In this document: piece after piece, positions 53,164 to 62,373 of the stretch
Layout of the letters: each line of letters begins with the position of its first letter
How positions within the stretch are numbered: position 1 is the first letter of the stretch
Source of the DNA: Lautropia dentalis
GTDB taxonomy: Bacteria > Pseudomonadota > Gammaproteobacteria > Burkholderiales > Burkholderiaceae_E
Length of the DNA: 64,000 nucleotides
Assembly: GCF_003892345.1 (NCBI RefSeq)
Contig: NZ_RRUE01000001.1
Location: 62,001 to 126,000 of the forward strand
Direction: 5' to 3'
Translations under genes and position numbers: made by a program
Notes under the pieces: generated by a model
What the model was told of the DNA's origin: nothing
The model's database searches: none
Seen by the model: the letters and a program-made list of their open reading frames with translations, nothing else

Positions 53164-53361
53164 GGGAACTCCTGCGGAGTGGGGCGGGGCAGTTGATGAA
53201 TGACGATGGCACGCAGGCCAGCGGATGTCGGACAGCTTAGGGGGCGCTGCACCGCCTGCCGAGGGGATTTGTTGGCAGATGTCCGGATGGCCTAGGCCAT
53301 ATGGATGAATCGCCCGCTCTGCTAGACTGGCTGCCGGTTTTCAGGGAACGGGGCCTGCGCC

Positions 53362-54174
53362 ATGTCTGTCCTCACTGTGCTGATGCTGCTGCTGATGGGA
53401 TGTGGCGGCGGCTTTCTGGCTGGCCTGCTGGGCGTGGGCGGCGGGATGGTGCTGGTGCCCTTTCTGGTGATGATCTTCGACGCCGAAGGCATGGTGGCAC
53501 CGGAGCGGCTGGTGCAGACGGCACTGGCCACGGCGCTGGCCACCATCATGTTCACGTCGCTGTCCAGCATGCGGGCGCATCATCGCAAGGGGGCTGTGCA
53601 GTGGCCGCTGGTGCTGATGCTGGCACCGGGCATCCTGCTGGGCGGGCAGCTGGGCTCGCGGGTCGTGGCCTGGCTGCCGGGGCAGGCGCTGTCACTGGTG
53701 TTTGCGCTGTTCGTGGGCTGGTCGGCCAGCCGGATGCTGCGCGGGGCCAGACAGGTGACTTCCACGGGGCGCCCCCTGCCCGGACGGCTGGGGCTGATGG
53801 CCGTGGGGACGGGTATTGGGGTGCTTTCGGCGCTGTTCGGTGCCGGAGGTGGTTTCATCACCGTGCCTTTTCTGGCGGGACACGGGGTGCCCATGCCGAA
53901 GGCCGTGGCCACCAGTGCGGCCTGCGGCTTTCCGATTGCCGTGTCGGGCACGCTGGGCTACATGGTGCTGGGCTGGTGGCAGGGCCTGCCCGGTGGGGTG
54001 CTGGCGTTTCTGGAGGTGCCGGCGCTGCTGACCATCGTGCCGATGAGCATGCTGTTTGCGCCGCTGGGGGCGCACATGGCGCACCGTCTGCCGGTGCCCA
54101 CGCTGAAGCGGCTGTTTGCCTGCCTGCTGATCGTGCTGGCCGTCTATATGCTGGTGCGGGGGCTGCGGGGATAA
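53362..54174 (+). CDS. TSUP-family membrane permease (TauE/SafE)
   Basis: 270 aa, about eight hydrophobic segments. The two Gly-rich repeats typical of the family are clear: GFLAGLLGVGGGMVLVPFL near the N terminus and GVLSALFGAGGGFITVPFL in the second half. Members export or import sulfite, sulfoacetate or other organosulfur anions; the substrate cannot be told. The divergent lipoprotein gene and the downstream cysK give only a loose sulfur context. Promoter in the ~200-bp gap before it. Confidence 0.9.
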   Translation: MSVLTVLMLLLMGCGGGFLAGLLGVGGGMVLVPFLVMIFDAEGMVAPERLVQTALATALATIMFTSLSSMRAHHRKGAVQWPLVLMLAPGILLGGQLGSRVVAWLPGQALSLVFALFVGWSASRMLRGARQVTSTGRPLPGRLGLMAVGTGIGVLSALFGAGGGFITVPFLAGHGVPMPKAVATSAACGFPIAVSGTLGYMVLGWWQGLPGGVLAFLEVPALLTIVPMSMLFAPLGAHMAHRLPVPTLKRLFACLLIVLAVYMLVRGLRG

Positions 54175-54489
54175 AAGCTCATCGAATCCCGGTCTGTGCG
54201 CTGCCAGCCTTGCCTGTGGTGTGTCCTGTCAGCATATGACCGCGGCCAGTGTGGGGGCGAATGAGTCCAAAACACGTTCCAGGAAAGAAAAACCACCGCG
54301 TCGGGCTGCCTGGGCGGGCAGTCGATCACGGTGGGTGATCAGACGGCGCCTCGTGGCACCGTTCAAAAAGGCCGCACGACAAGGAGGCCGCACAATCACG
54401 AATGCGGAAAGGCGGCATATCTTGCGCCGCCTTTCCCGGGGCTACCCGCCGGGTAGCCATGCGCCGTGGGGCCGGTGTGTGAGGGGGGC
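54175..54489. other. Convergent intergenic region with two hairpins
   Basis: Contains GGAAAGGCGGC (54406-54416) pairing with 54426-54436 (11-bp perfect stem) and directly after it GGCTACCC (54440-54447) pairing with GGGTAGCC (54451-54458). No T tract follows, but the tandem strong stems between convergent genes probably end or stabilise transcripts of cysK and the TSUP gene. Confidence 0.55.
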
Positions 54490-55407
54490 TCAGGCCGGCA
54501 GGAAGCCGTCGATGGACAGGTAGCGTTCGCCCGTGTCGTAGGCAAAGCCCAGCACGCGGGTGCCCTTGGGCAGCTCGGGCAGCTTGCTGGCAATGGCGGC
54601 CAGCGTGGCACCCGACGAGATGCCCACCAGCATGCCTTCTTTCGCGGCGGCTTCGCGGGCGAAGCGCTTGGCATCCTCACCGTCGACGGTGATCACACCA
54701 TCCAGCAGGGAGGTGTCGAGGTTCTTCGGAATGAAGCCGGCGCCCAGCCCCTGGATGGGGTGCGGGCCGGGCTTGCCACCGGAGATGACGGCCGAGGCCA
54801 CCGGCTCCACGGCATAGGCTTTCAGGTTGGGCCATTTCTGTTTCAGTACCCTGGCTACGCCGCTCAGGTGGCCGCCGGTGCCCACGCCGCTGACCAGCAC
54901 GTCCAGCCCTTCGGGGAAGTCCTTCAGGATTTCCTCGGCCGTGGTGCGGATGTGCACGTCGGGGTTGGCCGGATTCTCGAACTGCTGCGGCATCCAGGAA
55001 TTGGGAGTTTCGGTGAGCAGCTCGCGGGCGCGTTCGATGGCGCCGGGCATGCCGCGCTCACGCGGGGTGAGTTCGAAGCGGGCACCGTAGGCCAGCATCA
55101 GGCGGCGGCGCTCCAGCGACATGGACTCGGGCATGACCAGGATCAGCTGGTAGCCCTTGACGGCCGCCACCATGGCCAGACCCACGCCGGTGTTGCCGGA
55201 GGTGGGTTCGATGATGGTGCCACCGGGCTTCAGTTTGCCGCTTTTTTCGGCATCTTCGATCATCGACAGGGCGATGCGGTCTTTCAGCGAGCCGCCCGGG
55301 TTGAACTGTTCGGACTTGATCCAGACTTCATGATCGGGGCCGAACAGCCGGTTGATGCGGATTTCCGGGGTGTTGCCGATGGTAGCGAGAATGTTGTTTG
55401 CTTTCAT
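54490..55407 (-). CDS. cysK: Cysteine synthase A (O-acetylserine sulfhydrylase)
   Basis: PLP enzyme making cysteine from O-acetylserine and sulfide. 305 aa. PLP lysine K42 in [12 protein letters not shown], substrate loop [27 protein letters not shown], phosphate-binding [16 protein letters not shown] and the C-terminal [20 protein letters not shown] is the CysK-type sequence. ATG 55407 begins [21 protein letters not shown]; a 28-residue upstream extension was dismissed. CysM is possible by length, but motifs favour CysK. A minisatellite lies just upstream. Confidence 0.94.
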   Translation of the reverse strand: MKANNILATIGNTPEIRINRLFGPDHEVWIKSEQFNPGGSLKDRIALSMIEDAEKSGKLKPGGTIIEPTSGNTGVGLAMVAAVKGYQLILVMPESMSLERRRLMLAYGARFELTPRERGMPGAIERARELLTETPNSWMPQQFENPANPDVHIRTTAEEILKDFPEGLDVLVSGVGTGGHLSGVARVLKQKWPNLKAYAVEPVASAVISGGKPGPHPIQGLGAGFIPKNLDTSLLDGVITVDGEDAKRFAREAAAKEGMLVGISSGATLAAIASKLPELPKGTRVLGFAYDTGERYLSIDGFLPA

Positions 55408-55511
55408 GGTGTGAATGGATTCGTTGGAAGTCCTGTCCAGCAAGGGAGCGGGCCATGCGGGCGGCGGCCACGCTGCGCAGCCTGCAGGCATGCGGCACCT
55501 GCACGGCCAGA
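55408..55511. other. Immediate upstream region of cysK
   Basis: No clear promoter boxes. With the following repeat and spacer it makes a 545-bp non-coding gap between the divergent cysK and ligase-like genes. Confidence 0.35.
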
Positions 55512-55630
55512 CCAGACCACAGGGCCATGTGACTGCGCGGTACGGCAGTCAACCCGCCAGACCGCAGGGCCGTGTGACCGCATGGTACGGCAGCCGGAAC
55601 GGCCGGACCGCATGACCGCATGGTACGGTG
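55512..55630 (+). repeat. Minisatellite, three copies of a ~45-bp unit
   Basis: Copies begin near 55512, 55557 and 55593 (the last shortened by internal deletion). Core: CCAGACCGCAGGGCCGTGTG then ACCGCATGGTACGGCAG. Located between the divergent cysK and ligase-like genes, closer to cysK. Similar in size to the array at 47263-47475 but different in sequence. Confidence 0.75.
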
Positions 55631-55952
55631 GCTGGCGCGCCCATTGCCGGAAACCCCGGAAGCGGGCATGCCTGAAACCGTACGTGGCCATCGTTGTCCG
55701 GCCTGGCAAGGTGGTCAGCCCTGTCGCGCCTGGCGCCCGGCCGATACGCAGTATCGGGGCATTCGCGGGAGCGGATGCACCTGCGTCACGTTCTGTCGGG
55801 GCTGCGTGAACGTCGGGGGGCTGACTGCAAGGGGCGATGTTCGTGCCGGCCTTGCGGGGAGCAGCCTTTCCCAAGCATTGGCTGCAATTTTGGCGCATCA
55901 TTGCCGTTCCGATGACAGAAGGATATGCATAAAACGCATGAACGGAGCCATG
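55631..55952. other. Spacer upstream of the ligase-like gene
   Basis: About 320 bp with no convincing gene. AGGA at about 55918 and GGAG at 55944-55947 are the candidate ribosome binding sites for the following gene. Confidence 0.4.
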
Positions 55953-56747
55953 ATGGCACCGGCAGGTGCATGGGATGGGGGCGCTGCGGACCTGGTGCTG
56001 GACGCAGCCGAAGAGCAGCGCTGGAATGAGGCCCAGCTGGCCGAACCGGTAACGCAGCCGCAGATGCGGGTCTGGACGTACCGTCAGGGGGCCATCGTGC
56101 TGGGGCGTTCGCAGCACGCCATGGCGGAGCAGGTGGCGGCTGGTGATGGCGCCTGTGAGCCGGATGGGGCAATCGACCGTCTGCCCCTGGTCAAGCGGGG
56201 CGCGGGGGGCGGTGCGGTACTGGTGGGGCCGTGGCTGCTGAGTGCGTCGCTGCTGCTGCCACTGGATGATCCGCGCATGGCGGCCGTGTCGGTGGCCGAC
56301 AGTTATCGCTGGCTGGGTGAGGCGATGGTGGCGGCATTGGCCTCCTTCGGGGTGCAGGCACGTGCGGTTTCCCCTGCGCAGCGCATTGCCGCGCCGGACG
56401 ATCTGAAGTGGGCCTGCTTTGCCGGCGTGGCGCCCTGGGAGATCGTGGTGGATGATCCCGCCACGGGCGTGGCGCGCAAGCTGGTCGGCTTTGCGCAGCG
56501 CCGCAGTCGCCATGGCATGCTGCTGGCGCTGGGGGCACTGATGCAGCCGGCGCCCTGGCGGGCCATGGCGCGGACGCTGGGCTATCCGGATGCGCAGGCC
56601 GATGCGCTCGCGGGTACGGTGATCGACCTGGCCTCCGTGAGTCCGCAGCCGGTATCGAACGGGGCTTTTCTGGCGGCGCTCTGGCCCCATCTTCAGCCCA
56701 TGGTCTGGCTGCCGGGGGCCCTGCCGGCACCGGCCGGTGCGGTCTGA
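55953..56747 (+). CDS. Lipoate-protein ligase A/octanoyltransferase-family protein
   Basis: 264 aa of the BPL/LplA/LipB superfamily, which transfers lipoyl, octanoyl or biotinyl groups to carrier domains. Visible motifs: QMRVWTYRQGAIVLGRSQ, the Gly-rich VKRGAGGGAVLVGPWLLSASLLLP (counterpart of RRxGGGxV), and the conserved lysine segment RKLVGFAQRRSRHGMLL. The N-terminal acidic AAEEQRWNEAQL matches family openings. Whether it is a ligase (LplA) or a transferase (LipM-like) is open; the lack of a C-terminal accessory domain leans to a transferase-like form. ATG 55953 has GGAG five bases upstream; ATGs at 55938 and 55950 are alternatives. Confidence 0.8.
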   Translation: MAPAGAWDGGAADLVLDAAEEQRWNEAQLAEPVTQPQMRVWTYRQGAIVLGRSQHAMAEQVAAGDGACEPDGAIDRLPLVKRGAGGGAVLVGPWLLSASLLLPLDDPRMAAVSVADSYRWLGEAMVAALASFGVQARAVSPAQRIAAPDDLKWACFAGVAPWEIVVDDPATGVARKLVGFAQRRSRHGMLLALGALMQPAPWRAMARTLGYPDAQADALAGTVIDLASVSPQPVSNGAFLAALWPHLQPMVWLPGALPAPAGAV

Positions 56748-56944
56748 TCCTGGCCGATGCCGTCTGACGGTGGGGCTGTGATGACGGCAGGGCTGCGACA
56801 TTGTTGGCAGTACCCCCCAGATTGCTACAGGGTGTGGCCGAAGCAGGAAAACCGCACTGCTAAAATCAGCACTTTGACTTTTTGCCGTTTTGGGGTTGTG
56901 GCGGGCCTGCCGGCGGCAGGTACGCAACCTTCGGAGCCAAACGC

Positions 56945-58393
56945 ATGAAACTTGCTCGCCGATGTAAAACTGCGCCGCTGGCTGCGGCGCTGATGCTGGT
57001 GTTTGCCGGTGCCGCCGTGGCGGAACCGGCTGCGGAGGGGGCCACCCAGGCACCGGCTGCCGGCACCTCTGCCGTGCAGGCGGGTAGTGCAAAGGCGCCT
57101 GCACACACGGAAGGGGCGGCCAGGGGCAGCAGCCACGAGGCTGCGGCACCGTCAGGTTCCTCGTCCTCCGGTTCGGCGTCGTCTGCGTCCCGCTCGGCAT
57201 CGCCTGCGGCCGGCACAAAAGCGTCTTCTTCCGGCACTGCAGCATCTTCTTCTGGTGCAGCAGCGTCTTCTTCCGGCTCGGCCGGGGCTGCTCCGGCTGG
57301 CAAGGCTGCGGCCGGTACCGCGCCTTCGGGCACTGCCCCGTCATCGTCCACCGGCGCCGACGGCCAGCCTGCCCACAAGGTCGAGGCCGAACTCAAGGTC
57401 GGTTTCGTGTTGCCCACCACGCCCGATGGCAGTGGCTGGTCACGCTCGCACCAGAACGGCATCGACCTGCTGCGCGATAAGCTGGGCGACCGGGTGCAGG
57501 TCACCGTGCTCGACAACGTCCGGGATGTGGATGCCGAAAAGGCCTTCCGCCAGCTGGCGGATGAGGGCAACCGGCTCATCATCGGCACCGGCCCGAGCTA
57601 TGACGGCCTGATGCGCCGTCTGGCGCTGGAGTACCCGGATGTGCGCTGGGAAGTGGCCGGGCTGGACACCTCGGCCGGCAACATCCGCGCCTACGGTGCC
57701 CGATCGTACGAGGGCGTGTATCTTGCCGGCGTAGCCGCCGGCAAGATGACGAAAACCGACGTGATCGGCTTCGTGGCGCCGGTGCCCATTCCGGAGGTGG
57801 TGCGCAACATCGATGCCTTTGCGCTGGGCGCCCAGTCGGTCAATCCGACGGCCCGGGTGAAGGTGGCCTGGATCAACGGCTGGAACGACCCGGTCCGTGA
57901 AACCGAGGCCACGCAGACGCTGATCACCACCGGGGCCGATGTGATCATCTCCAACACCGGTACCGACGACGCCCTGAAGCAGGCCGAGCGGGTGGGCAAG
58001 TACGGGTTTGGCTGGGCCTCCGACCGCAGTGCGGCGGCGCCGAAGGCCCATCTGGGCTCGGTGGCCTTCGACTGGGGCGAGTATTACGTCCAGAGTGCCA
58101 ATCAGGTGCTGTCGGGCCGCTGGAAGCCCACGCCCACCTGGCAGGGCGTGAAGGACGGCCGGGTCGATCTGGTCGCCCTGTCCGAAAAGAACCTTTCCCC
58201 CGAGGCACGTGCCGCCGTGCAGGAAAAGCGCGAGGCCCTGAAGAAGGGCACGCTGCAGATCTGGAAGGGCCCGCTGGTCACGGTGGATGACCGTGAGCTG
58301 CTGCCCGCCGGCAAGGTGGCGGACGACCGCTTCCTCGAAAGCCTGATGACGCTGGTCAAGGGCGTCGAGGGCCAGGTGCCCGTTGGCCGCTGA
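56945..58393 (+). CDS. BMP-family (PnrA-like) periplasmic binding protein
   Basis: 482 aa. Sec signal (ALMLVFAGAAVA, cut near residue 26), then a ~120-residue Ser/Ala/Gly/Thr-rich linker (about 27-145), then a BMP-family core (from about 150: LKVGFVLPTTPDGSGWSRSHQNGIDLL, later EVAGLDTSAGNIRAYGARSYEGVYLAGVAAG, and VVRNIDAFALGAQSVNPTARVKVAWINGW). BMP proteins bind nucleosides or related purines and feed ABC transporters. No permease or ATPase genes follow. The linker could tether the domain away from the membrane or wall. First of two adjacent paralogues (34-bp gap). Confidence 0.88.
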   Translation: MKLARRCKTAPLAAALMLVFAGAAVAEPAAEGATQAPAAGTSAVQAGSAKAPAHTEGAARGSSHEAAAPSGSSSSGSASSASRSASPAAGTKASSSGTAASSSGAAASSSGSAGAAPAGKAAAGTAPSGTAPSSSTGADGQPAHKVEAELKVGFVLPTTPDGSGWSRSHQNGIDLLRDKLGDRVQVTVLDNVRDVDAEKAFRQLADEGNRLIIGTGPSYDGLMRRLALEYPDVRWEVAGLDTSAGNIRAYGARSYEGVYLAGVAAGKMTKTDVIGFVAPVPIPEVVRNIDAFALGAQSVNPTARVKVAWINGWNDPVRETEATQTLITTGADVIISNTGTDDALKQAERVGKYGFGWASDRSAAAPKAHLGSVAFDWGEYYVQSANQVLSGRWKPTPTWQGVKDGRVDLVALSEKNLSPEARAAVQEKREALKKGTLQIWKGPLVTVDDRELLPAGKVADDRFLESLMTLVKGVEGQVPVGR

Positions 58394-58427
58394 ACACCAC
58401 GCCGCACGCTGAAAAGGACCATACAAG

Positions 58428-59702
58428 ATGTCGAATACTGATCGTCGTCGCCTGCTGCTGGCTGCTGGCGGTGGGGTGCTGCTGTCGCAGTTGGGCAAAC
58501 CGCTGCAGGCGCTGGCTGCCGGAACCCAGGAGGCCACTCCGGGTGGTTCGCAGGGCGCAGCATCGGGCTCTGCACAGGGCGCACGGGCAGCAGCCACCGG
58601 CAAGACAGCCGGGGGAGGTGCCTCCACGGCCGCCGCTGCCGGCAAGGCGCAGGCTGCCTCCCGGGGTGTGTCCGCTGGAGGGGCGGCCGCGAAGGCGCCG
58701 GCCAAACCGCTGCGGGTTGGTTTTCTGTACGACGGCCCCATCGACCCGTATGCCTCCAGCCACCTGCATGCGCTGAGCGCCGGGTACGTGAAGAAGCAGC
58801 TGGGCTCGCGCATCGAGTTGGTGCCGGCCGAACGCGTGACCGAGGGCAAGGAGGCCGAGCGCGTGCTGCGCAAGATGTGTGCCGACGGCTGCCAGCTGGT
58901 GTTCGGCACCTCCTATGGCTTCATGGATGCCATCGTCCGGGTGGCGCGCGAGTATCCGGCGGTGCGCTTCGAGAGCAATGCCGGCTTCAAGACGGCCGAC
59001 AACGTGGGCGTCTACAACGTCCGCTACTACCAGGCGCGCTATCTGGCCGGCATGCTGGCGGCCTATGCCAGCAAGGCCGGGGTGTTGGCCTATGTGGCGC
59101 CCATCCCGGTACCCGAGGTGGTGCAGGGCATCAATGCCTACACGCTGGGGGCCCGGGCCGTGAATCCGAAGGCCGTGGTGCGTGTGTACTGGACCAACAG
59201 CTGGCGTGATCCGGGGCTGGAGCGCGAGGCCACCTACAGCCTGCTGTCGCAGGGGGCGGATGTCTTCACCCACCACACCGACACGGTGGCCGTGGCCGAG
59301 GTGGCGCGTGACCGCAAGCTCAAGTTCATCGGCTTCCAGGGCGACTATCGCAAGATGCTGCCCCGCAACCTGCTGCTGGGCTCGGTGCTGCCCAGCTGGA
59401 ACGCCTATTATCTGCAGCGCACCCGCAGTCTGCTGGACGGTACCTGGGGGCCCGATCGTACCTGGGGTGGTCTGGCCGACGGCATGGTGCGGCTGGATGT
59501 CGGCCCGGCGCCGCTGTCGCTGAAGGCGCGCCGGCAGCTGAGCCGGGTGCGGCAGCAGCTGGTGAGCGGGCGCCGCCATGTGTTCGAGGGGCCGCTGCGC
59601 GGCAACGACGGCACCATGCGCCACCTGGGGGGCATCATGCCCGACAACGTGCTGCAGAAGATGGACTGGCTGGTGGAAGGCGTGATCGGCCGGGTGGGGT
59701 GA
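58428..59702 (+). CDS. BMP-family binding protein, Tat-type signal (paralogue)
   Basis: 424 aa. Opens MSNTDRRRLLLAAGGGVLLSQL, a likely twin-arginine signal, then an Ala/Gly/Ser-rich linker (about 30-95), and a BMP core (from about 97: LRVGFLYDGPIDPYASSHLHAL, later FESNAGFKTADNVGVYNVRYYQARYLAGMLAAYAS, and VVQGINAYTLGARAVNPKAVVRVYWTNSWRDPGLERE). AAAAGGA precedes the ATG. It is co-directional with the preceding gene, and the two are probably an operon; the ligands are unknown. The two use different export routes (Sec and Tat), which is unusual for paralogous neighbours. A strong terminator follows. Confidence 0.87.
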   Translation: MSNTDRRRLLLAAGGGVLLSQLGKPLQALAAGTQEATPGGSQGAASGSAQGARAAATGKTAGGGASTAAAAGKAQAASRGVSAGGAAAKAPAKPLRVGFLYDGPIDPYASSHLHALSAGYVKKQLGSRIELVPAERVTEGKEAERVLRKMCADGCQLVFGTSYGFMDAIVRVAREYPAVRFESNAGFKTADNVGVYNVRYYQARYLAGMLAAYASKAGVLAYVAPIPVPEVVQGINAYTLGARAVNPKAVVRVYWTNSWRDPGLEREATYSLLSQGADVFTHHTDTVAVAEVARDRKLKFIGFQGDYRKMLPRNLLLGSVLPSWNAYYLQRTRSLLDGTWGPDRTWGGLADGMVRLDVGPAPLSLKARRQLSRVRQQLVSGRRHVFEGPLRGNDGTMRHLGGIMPDNVLQKMDWLVEGVIGRVG

Positions 59703-59741
59703 TCGCAGATTTTTCCAGCGTGACGCTGGCGTGCCGATGTG

Positions 59742-59783
59742 AAAACCCCCGCGTCCCCGGCATGTCCGGGGAGCGGGGGTTTT
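59742..59783. terminator. Bidirectional intrinsic terminator between BMP genes and glgB
   Basis: Stem: CCCCCGC (59746-59752) with GCGGGGG (59773-59779), extended inside by CCCCGG/CCGGGG. AAAA on the left and TTTT on the right serve both strands. It ends the BMP operon (plus) and glgB (minus). Confidence 0.88.
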
Positions 59784-59805
59784 CTTCAGGGCTGGCTGCG
59801 GTTAC

Positions 59806-62373
59806 TCAGACCTTGCGTGCACGCGTGGCCTTGGCAGCCGGTTTGGCTGCGGCAGCGGCGCCTACACGGGCCGTCGTGCTGCGGGCCGGGCTGGCCTTGG
59901 TGGCAGCGGCCTTCGGTGCGGCGGTCTTGGCGGCCGTAGCCCGCGAATTTTTCGGCGCAGCGGCCTTGGGCGCTGCAGCAGCCGTACCGGCGGTGGCTGT
60001 CTTGCGGGTCGCGGGTTTGCGGGCAGCCGGTTTTTCTTCGGCCACCGGCTCAGCCGGGGTCTGCGCCTTGGGGGCCGGCTTCTGGGCGGCTCCGGCACGT
60101 GCCTCGGCCTGCGCCTGGGCGCTGTCGGCCTTCTGGCGGGCTTCCACACGGGCTTTGGCCTCGGCGGCCGCCTTCGCTTCGGCGGCTTCGGCCTGGGCTT
60201 TGGCGGCAGCGGCGCGGGCGCTGGCCGAGCCGGCATCACCGGCACGCTGGCCTGCCTCGGCCGAGGCCTGTGCCCCGTCCTGCGCCTGGGCTTTGGCCGC
60301 TTCGGCCTGGCTGGCGGCGCTGTCGTCAGCCGACCCGGCCTTTGACTTTCCCGGCAGTTTGGCCTTTTCCACTTTCTGCGGCTTGAGCACCAGCAGACCC
60401 AGCGGCGGCAGCGTCAGCTCCAGCGAGTAGGGCCGGCCATGGCTGCCTTCGTGGATGGCTTCCACAAAGCCATGATTGCCCACGTCGGTCCCGCCGTAGA
60501 TGGAGGCGTCGGAGTTGAAGATCTCCTGCCAGCGGCCACCCTGCGGGGCGCCCAGCCGGTAGTGGTGACGCGGCATGGGGGTGCCGTTGAAGATCACCAT
60601 CAGCGTGTCTTCGGGGTTGTTGCCGTGACGCAGGTAGGCCAGCACGCTCTGGGCCGAGTCGTCGGCGCTGATCCACTCGAAGCCGCTGCCGTCGAAGTCG
60701 CGCTGGTGCAGGGCCGGCTGGGTGCGCATCAGGTGGTTGAGCGCGCCCACGATGTGCTTGATGCCCACGTGATAGTAGGTGTCGGCCGCATCCCAGTTCA
60801 GGCTGCCTTCGTGCGCCCATTCCGTCCACTGGCCGAACTCGCCGCCCATGAACAGCAGTTTCTTGCCGGGGTGGGTCCACATCAGGCCAAAGAGCAGGCG
60901 CAGGTTGGCAAACTTCTGCCAGTCGTCACCGGGCATCTTGGTCAGCAGGCTGCCCTTGCCATACACCACTTCATCGTGCGAGAGCGGCAGCACGAAGTTC
61001 TCGTTGAACGCGTAGTAGAGGCTGAAGCTCAGCGCGTTCTGGTGGTAGCTGCGGTAGACCGGGTCTTTCTCGAACCACGACAGCGTGTCGTGCATCCAGC
61101 CCATGTTCCACTTCATGCCGAAGCCCAGACCGTTCATGGTCTCGGGGTTGTCGTTGCTGTGGCCGCCCCAGGCCACCGGACGCGAGACGCCCGGCCACGC
61201 CGTGGATTCTTCGGCGATGGTCTGCACATCCGGGAAGTCGCGGTAGATGCTCTGGTTGAGCTGGCGCAGGAAGTGGATGGCTTCGAGGTTCTCGCGGCCA
61301 CCGAAGCGGTTGGGAACCCACTCGCCGTCCTTGCGGGAGTAGTCCAGATACAGCATGGAGGCCACGGCGTCCACGCGCAGGCCGTCGATGTGGTATTCGT
61401 CCAGCCAGAAGGCGGCGCTGGAGAGCAGGAAGGCGCGCACCTCGTGGCGACCGTAGTTGAAGATCCAGCTGTTCCATTCGGGGTGGAAGCCCTGGCGGCG
61501 GTCGGCGTGCTCGTACAGTTCGGTGCCGTCGAAGCGGTGCAGGCCGTGGGCGTCACCGGGAAAGTGCGAGGGCACCCAGTCCAGAATGACGCCGATGCCA
61601 CGCTGGTGCAGGTAGTCGACGAAAAACTTGAAGTCTTCGGGGCTGCCGTAGCGGGCGGTGGGGGCGAAGTAGCCGACGGTCTGGTAGCCCCACGAGCCAT
61701 AGAACGGGTGCTCGGTGATGGGCATCAGCTCGACGTGGGTGAAGCCCATCGACTGCACGTAGTCGGCCAGTTTGGGGGCGATGTCGCGGTAGTTCAGGAA
61801 GCCCTGCGGGTTGTCGCCGGGGCGCATCCACGAGCCCAGGTGGCATTCGTAGATGGCAATGGGGGCGTCCAGCGCATTGGCCTTGGCACGGACCTTCATC
61901 CACTCCTGGTCGTGCCATTCGTGCGAGAGGTCGGCGATGCGGGTGGCGGTGCGCGGCGGTTCTTCCCACGAGAAGCCGAACGGGTCGCCCTTCTCGAGCC
62001 ACTCGCCGGTGGCGCCGGAGAGGATGCGGTACTTGTAGCAATCGCCCACCGTGGCGCGGGGAACGAAGCCTTCCCAGATGCCGGAGCTGTCGCCGCGAAC
62101 GCTCAGCGGGCTGGCGCCATGCTGCCAGCCGTTGAAGTCGCCGATGACTTCCACTTCGCGGGCGTTGGGGGCCCAGACGGCAAACCAGCAGCCCTGTTCG
62201 GCGGGCTGCCCTTCCTGGGTGCTGAAGCTGCAGGGATGCGCGCCCAGCCAGCGGTACAGGCGGTTGTTCGTACCCTCACGGAAGTAGTAGATGTCGTCTG
62301 CCGTGGGCACGGGGGGCGCCTGGAGCGTCCGGGCCGGATGGTGTTGGTCAGGCGAGTTGTTCCCCGTAGTCAT
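59806..62373 (-). CDS. glgB: 1,4-alpha-glucan branching enzyme GlgB with H1-like C-terminal tail
   Basis: Makes alpha-1,6 branches in glycogen. 855 aa. CBM48-like N-terminal domain (about 30-130), GH13 barrel with nucleophile D335 in [22 protein letters not shown] at about 387-391 holding the acid/base (E388 or E389), and D467 in [11 protein letters not shown], then the beta domain to about 660. The catalytic unit is complete. Residues ~665-855 form an Ala/Lys/Glu/Arg-rich tail: first EAKAKAQA-type coiled-coil-like helix, then a strongly basic end ([28 protein letters not shown], ...KATRARKV) of the histone-H1/AlgP type. GGAGG lies 6 bases before ATG 62373. Its start overlaps sbcB by 26 bp. 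Canonical GlgB has no such tail. Confidence 0.94.
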   Translation of the reverse strand: MTTGNNSPDQHHPARTLQAPPVPTADDIYYFREGTNNRLYRWLGAHPCSFSTQEGQPAEQGCWFAVWAPNAREVEVIGDFNGWQHGASPLSVRGDSSGIWEGFVPRATVGDCYKYRILSGATGEWLEKGDPFGFSWEEPPRTATRIADLSHEWHDQEWMKVRAKANALDAPIAIYECHLGSWMRPGDNPQGFLNYRDIAPKLADYVQSMGFTHVELMPITEHPFYGSWGYQTVGYFAPTARYGSPEDFKFFVDYLHQRGIGVILDWVPSHFPGDAHGLHRFDGTELYEHADRRQGFHPEWNSWIFNYGRHEVRAFLLSSAAFWLDEYHIDGLRVDAVASMLYLDYSRKDGEWVPNRFGGRENLEAIHFLRQLNQSIYRDFPDVQTIAEESTAWPGVSRPVAWGGHSNDNPETMNGLGFGMKWNMGWMHDTLSWFEKDPVYRSYHQNALSFSLYYAFNENFVLPLSHDEVVYGKGSLLTKMPGDDWQKFANLRLLFGLMWTHPGKKLLFMGGEFGQWTEWAHEGSLNWDAADTYYHVGIKHIVGALNHLMRTQPALHQRDFDGSGFEWISADDSAQSVLAYLRHGNNPEDTLMVIFNGTPMPRHHYRLGAPQGGRWQEIFNSDASIYGGTDVGNHGFVEAIHEGSHGRPYSLELTLPPLGLLVLKPQKVEKAKLPGKSKAGSADDSAASQAEAAKAQAQDGAQASAEAGQRAGDAGSASARAAAAKAQAEAAEAKAAAEAKARVEARQKADSAQAQAEARAGAAQKPAPKAQTPAEPVAEEKPAARKPATRKTATAGTAAAAPKAAAPKNSRATAAKTAAPKAAATKASPARSTTARVGAAAAAKPAAKATRARKV

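Noticed and set aside
54406-54458. Canonical intrinsic terminator after cysK or the TSUP gene
   Set aside because: The stems are strong but no T tract follows on either strand, so it is listed only as a hairpin region.
55404-57344. 646-codon minus-strand open frame covering the ligase-like gene and the start of the BMP gene
   Set aside because: Pro/Arg/His-rich with no domain; the plus-strand products show lipoate-ligase motifs and a signal peptide plus BMP core.
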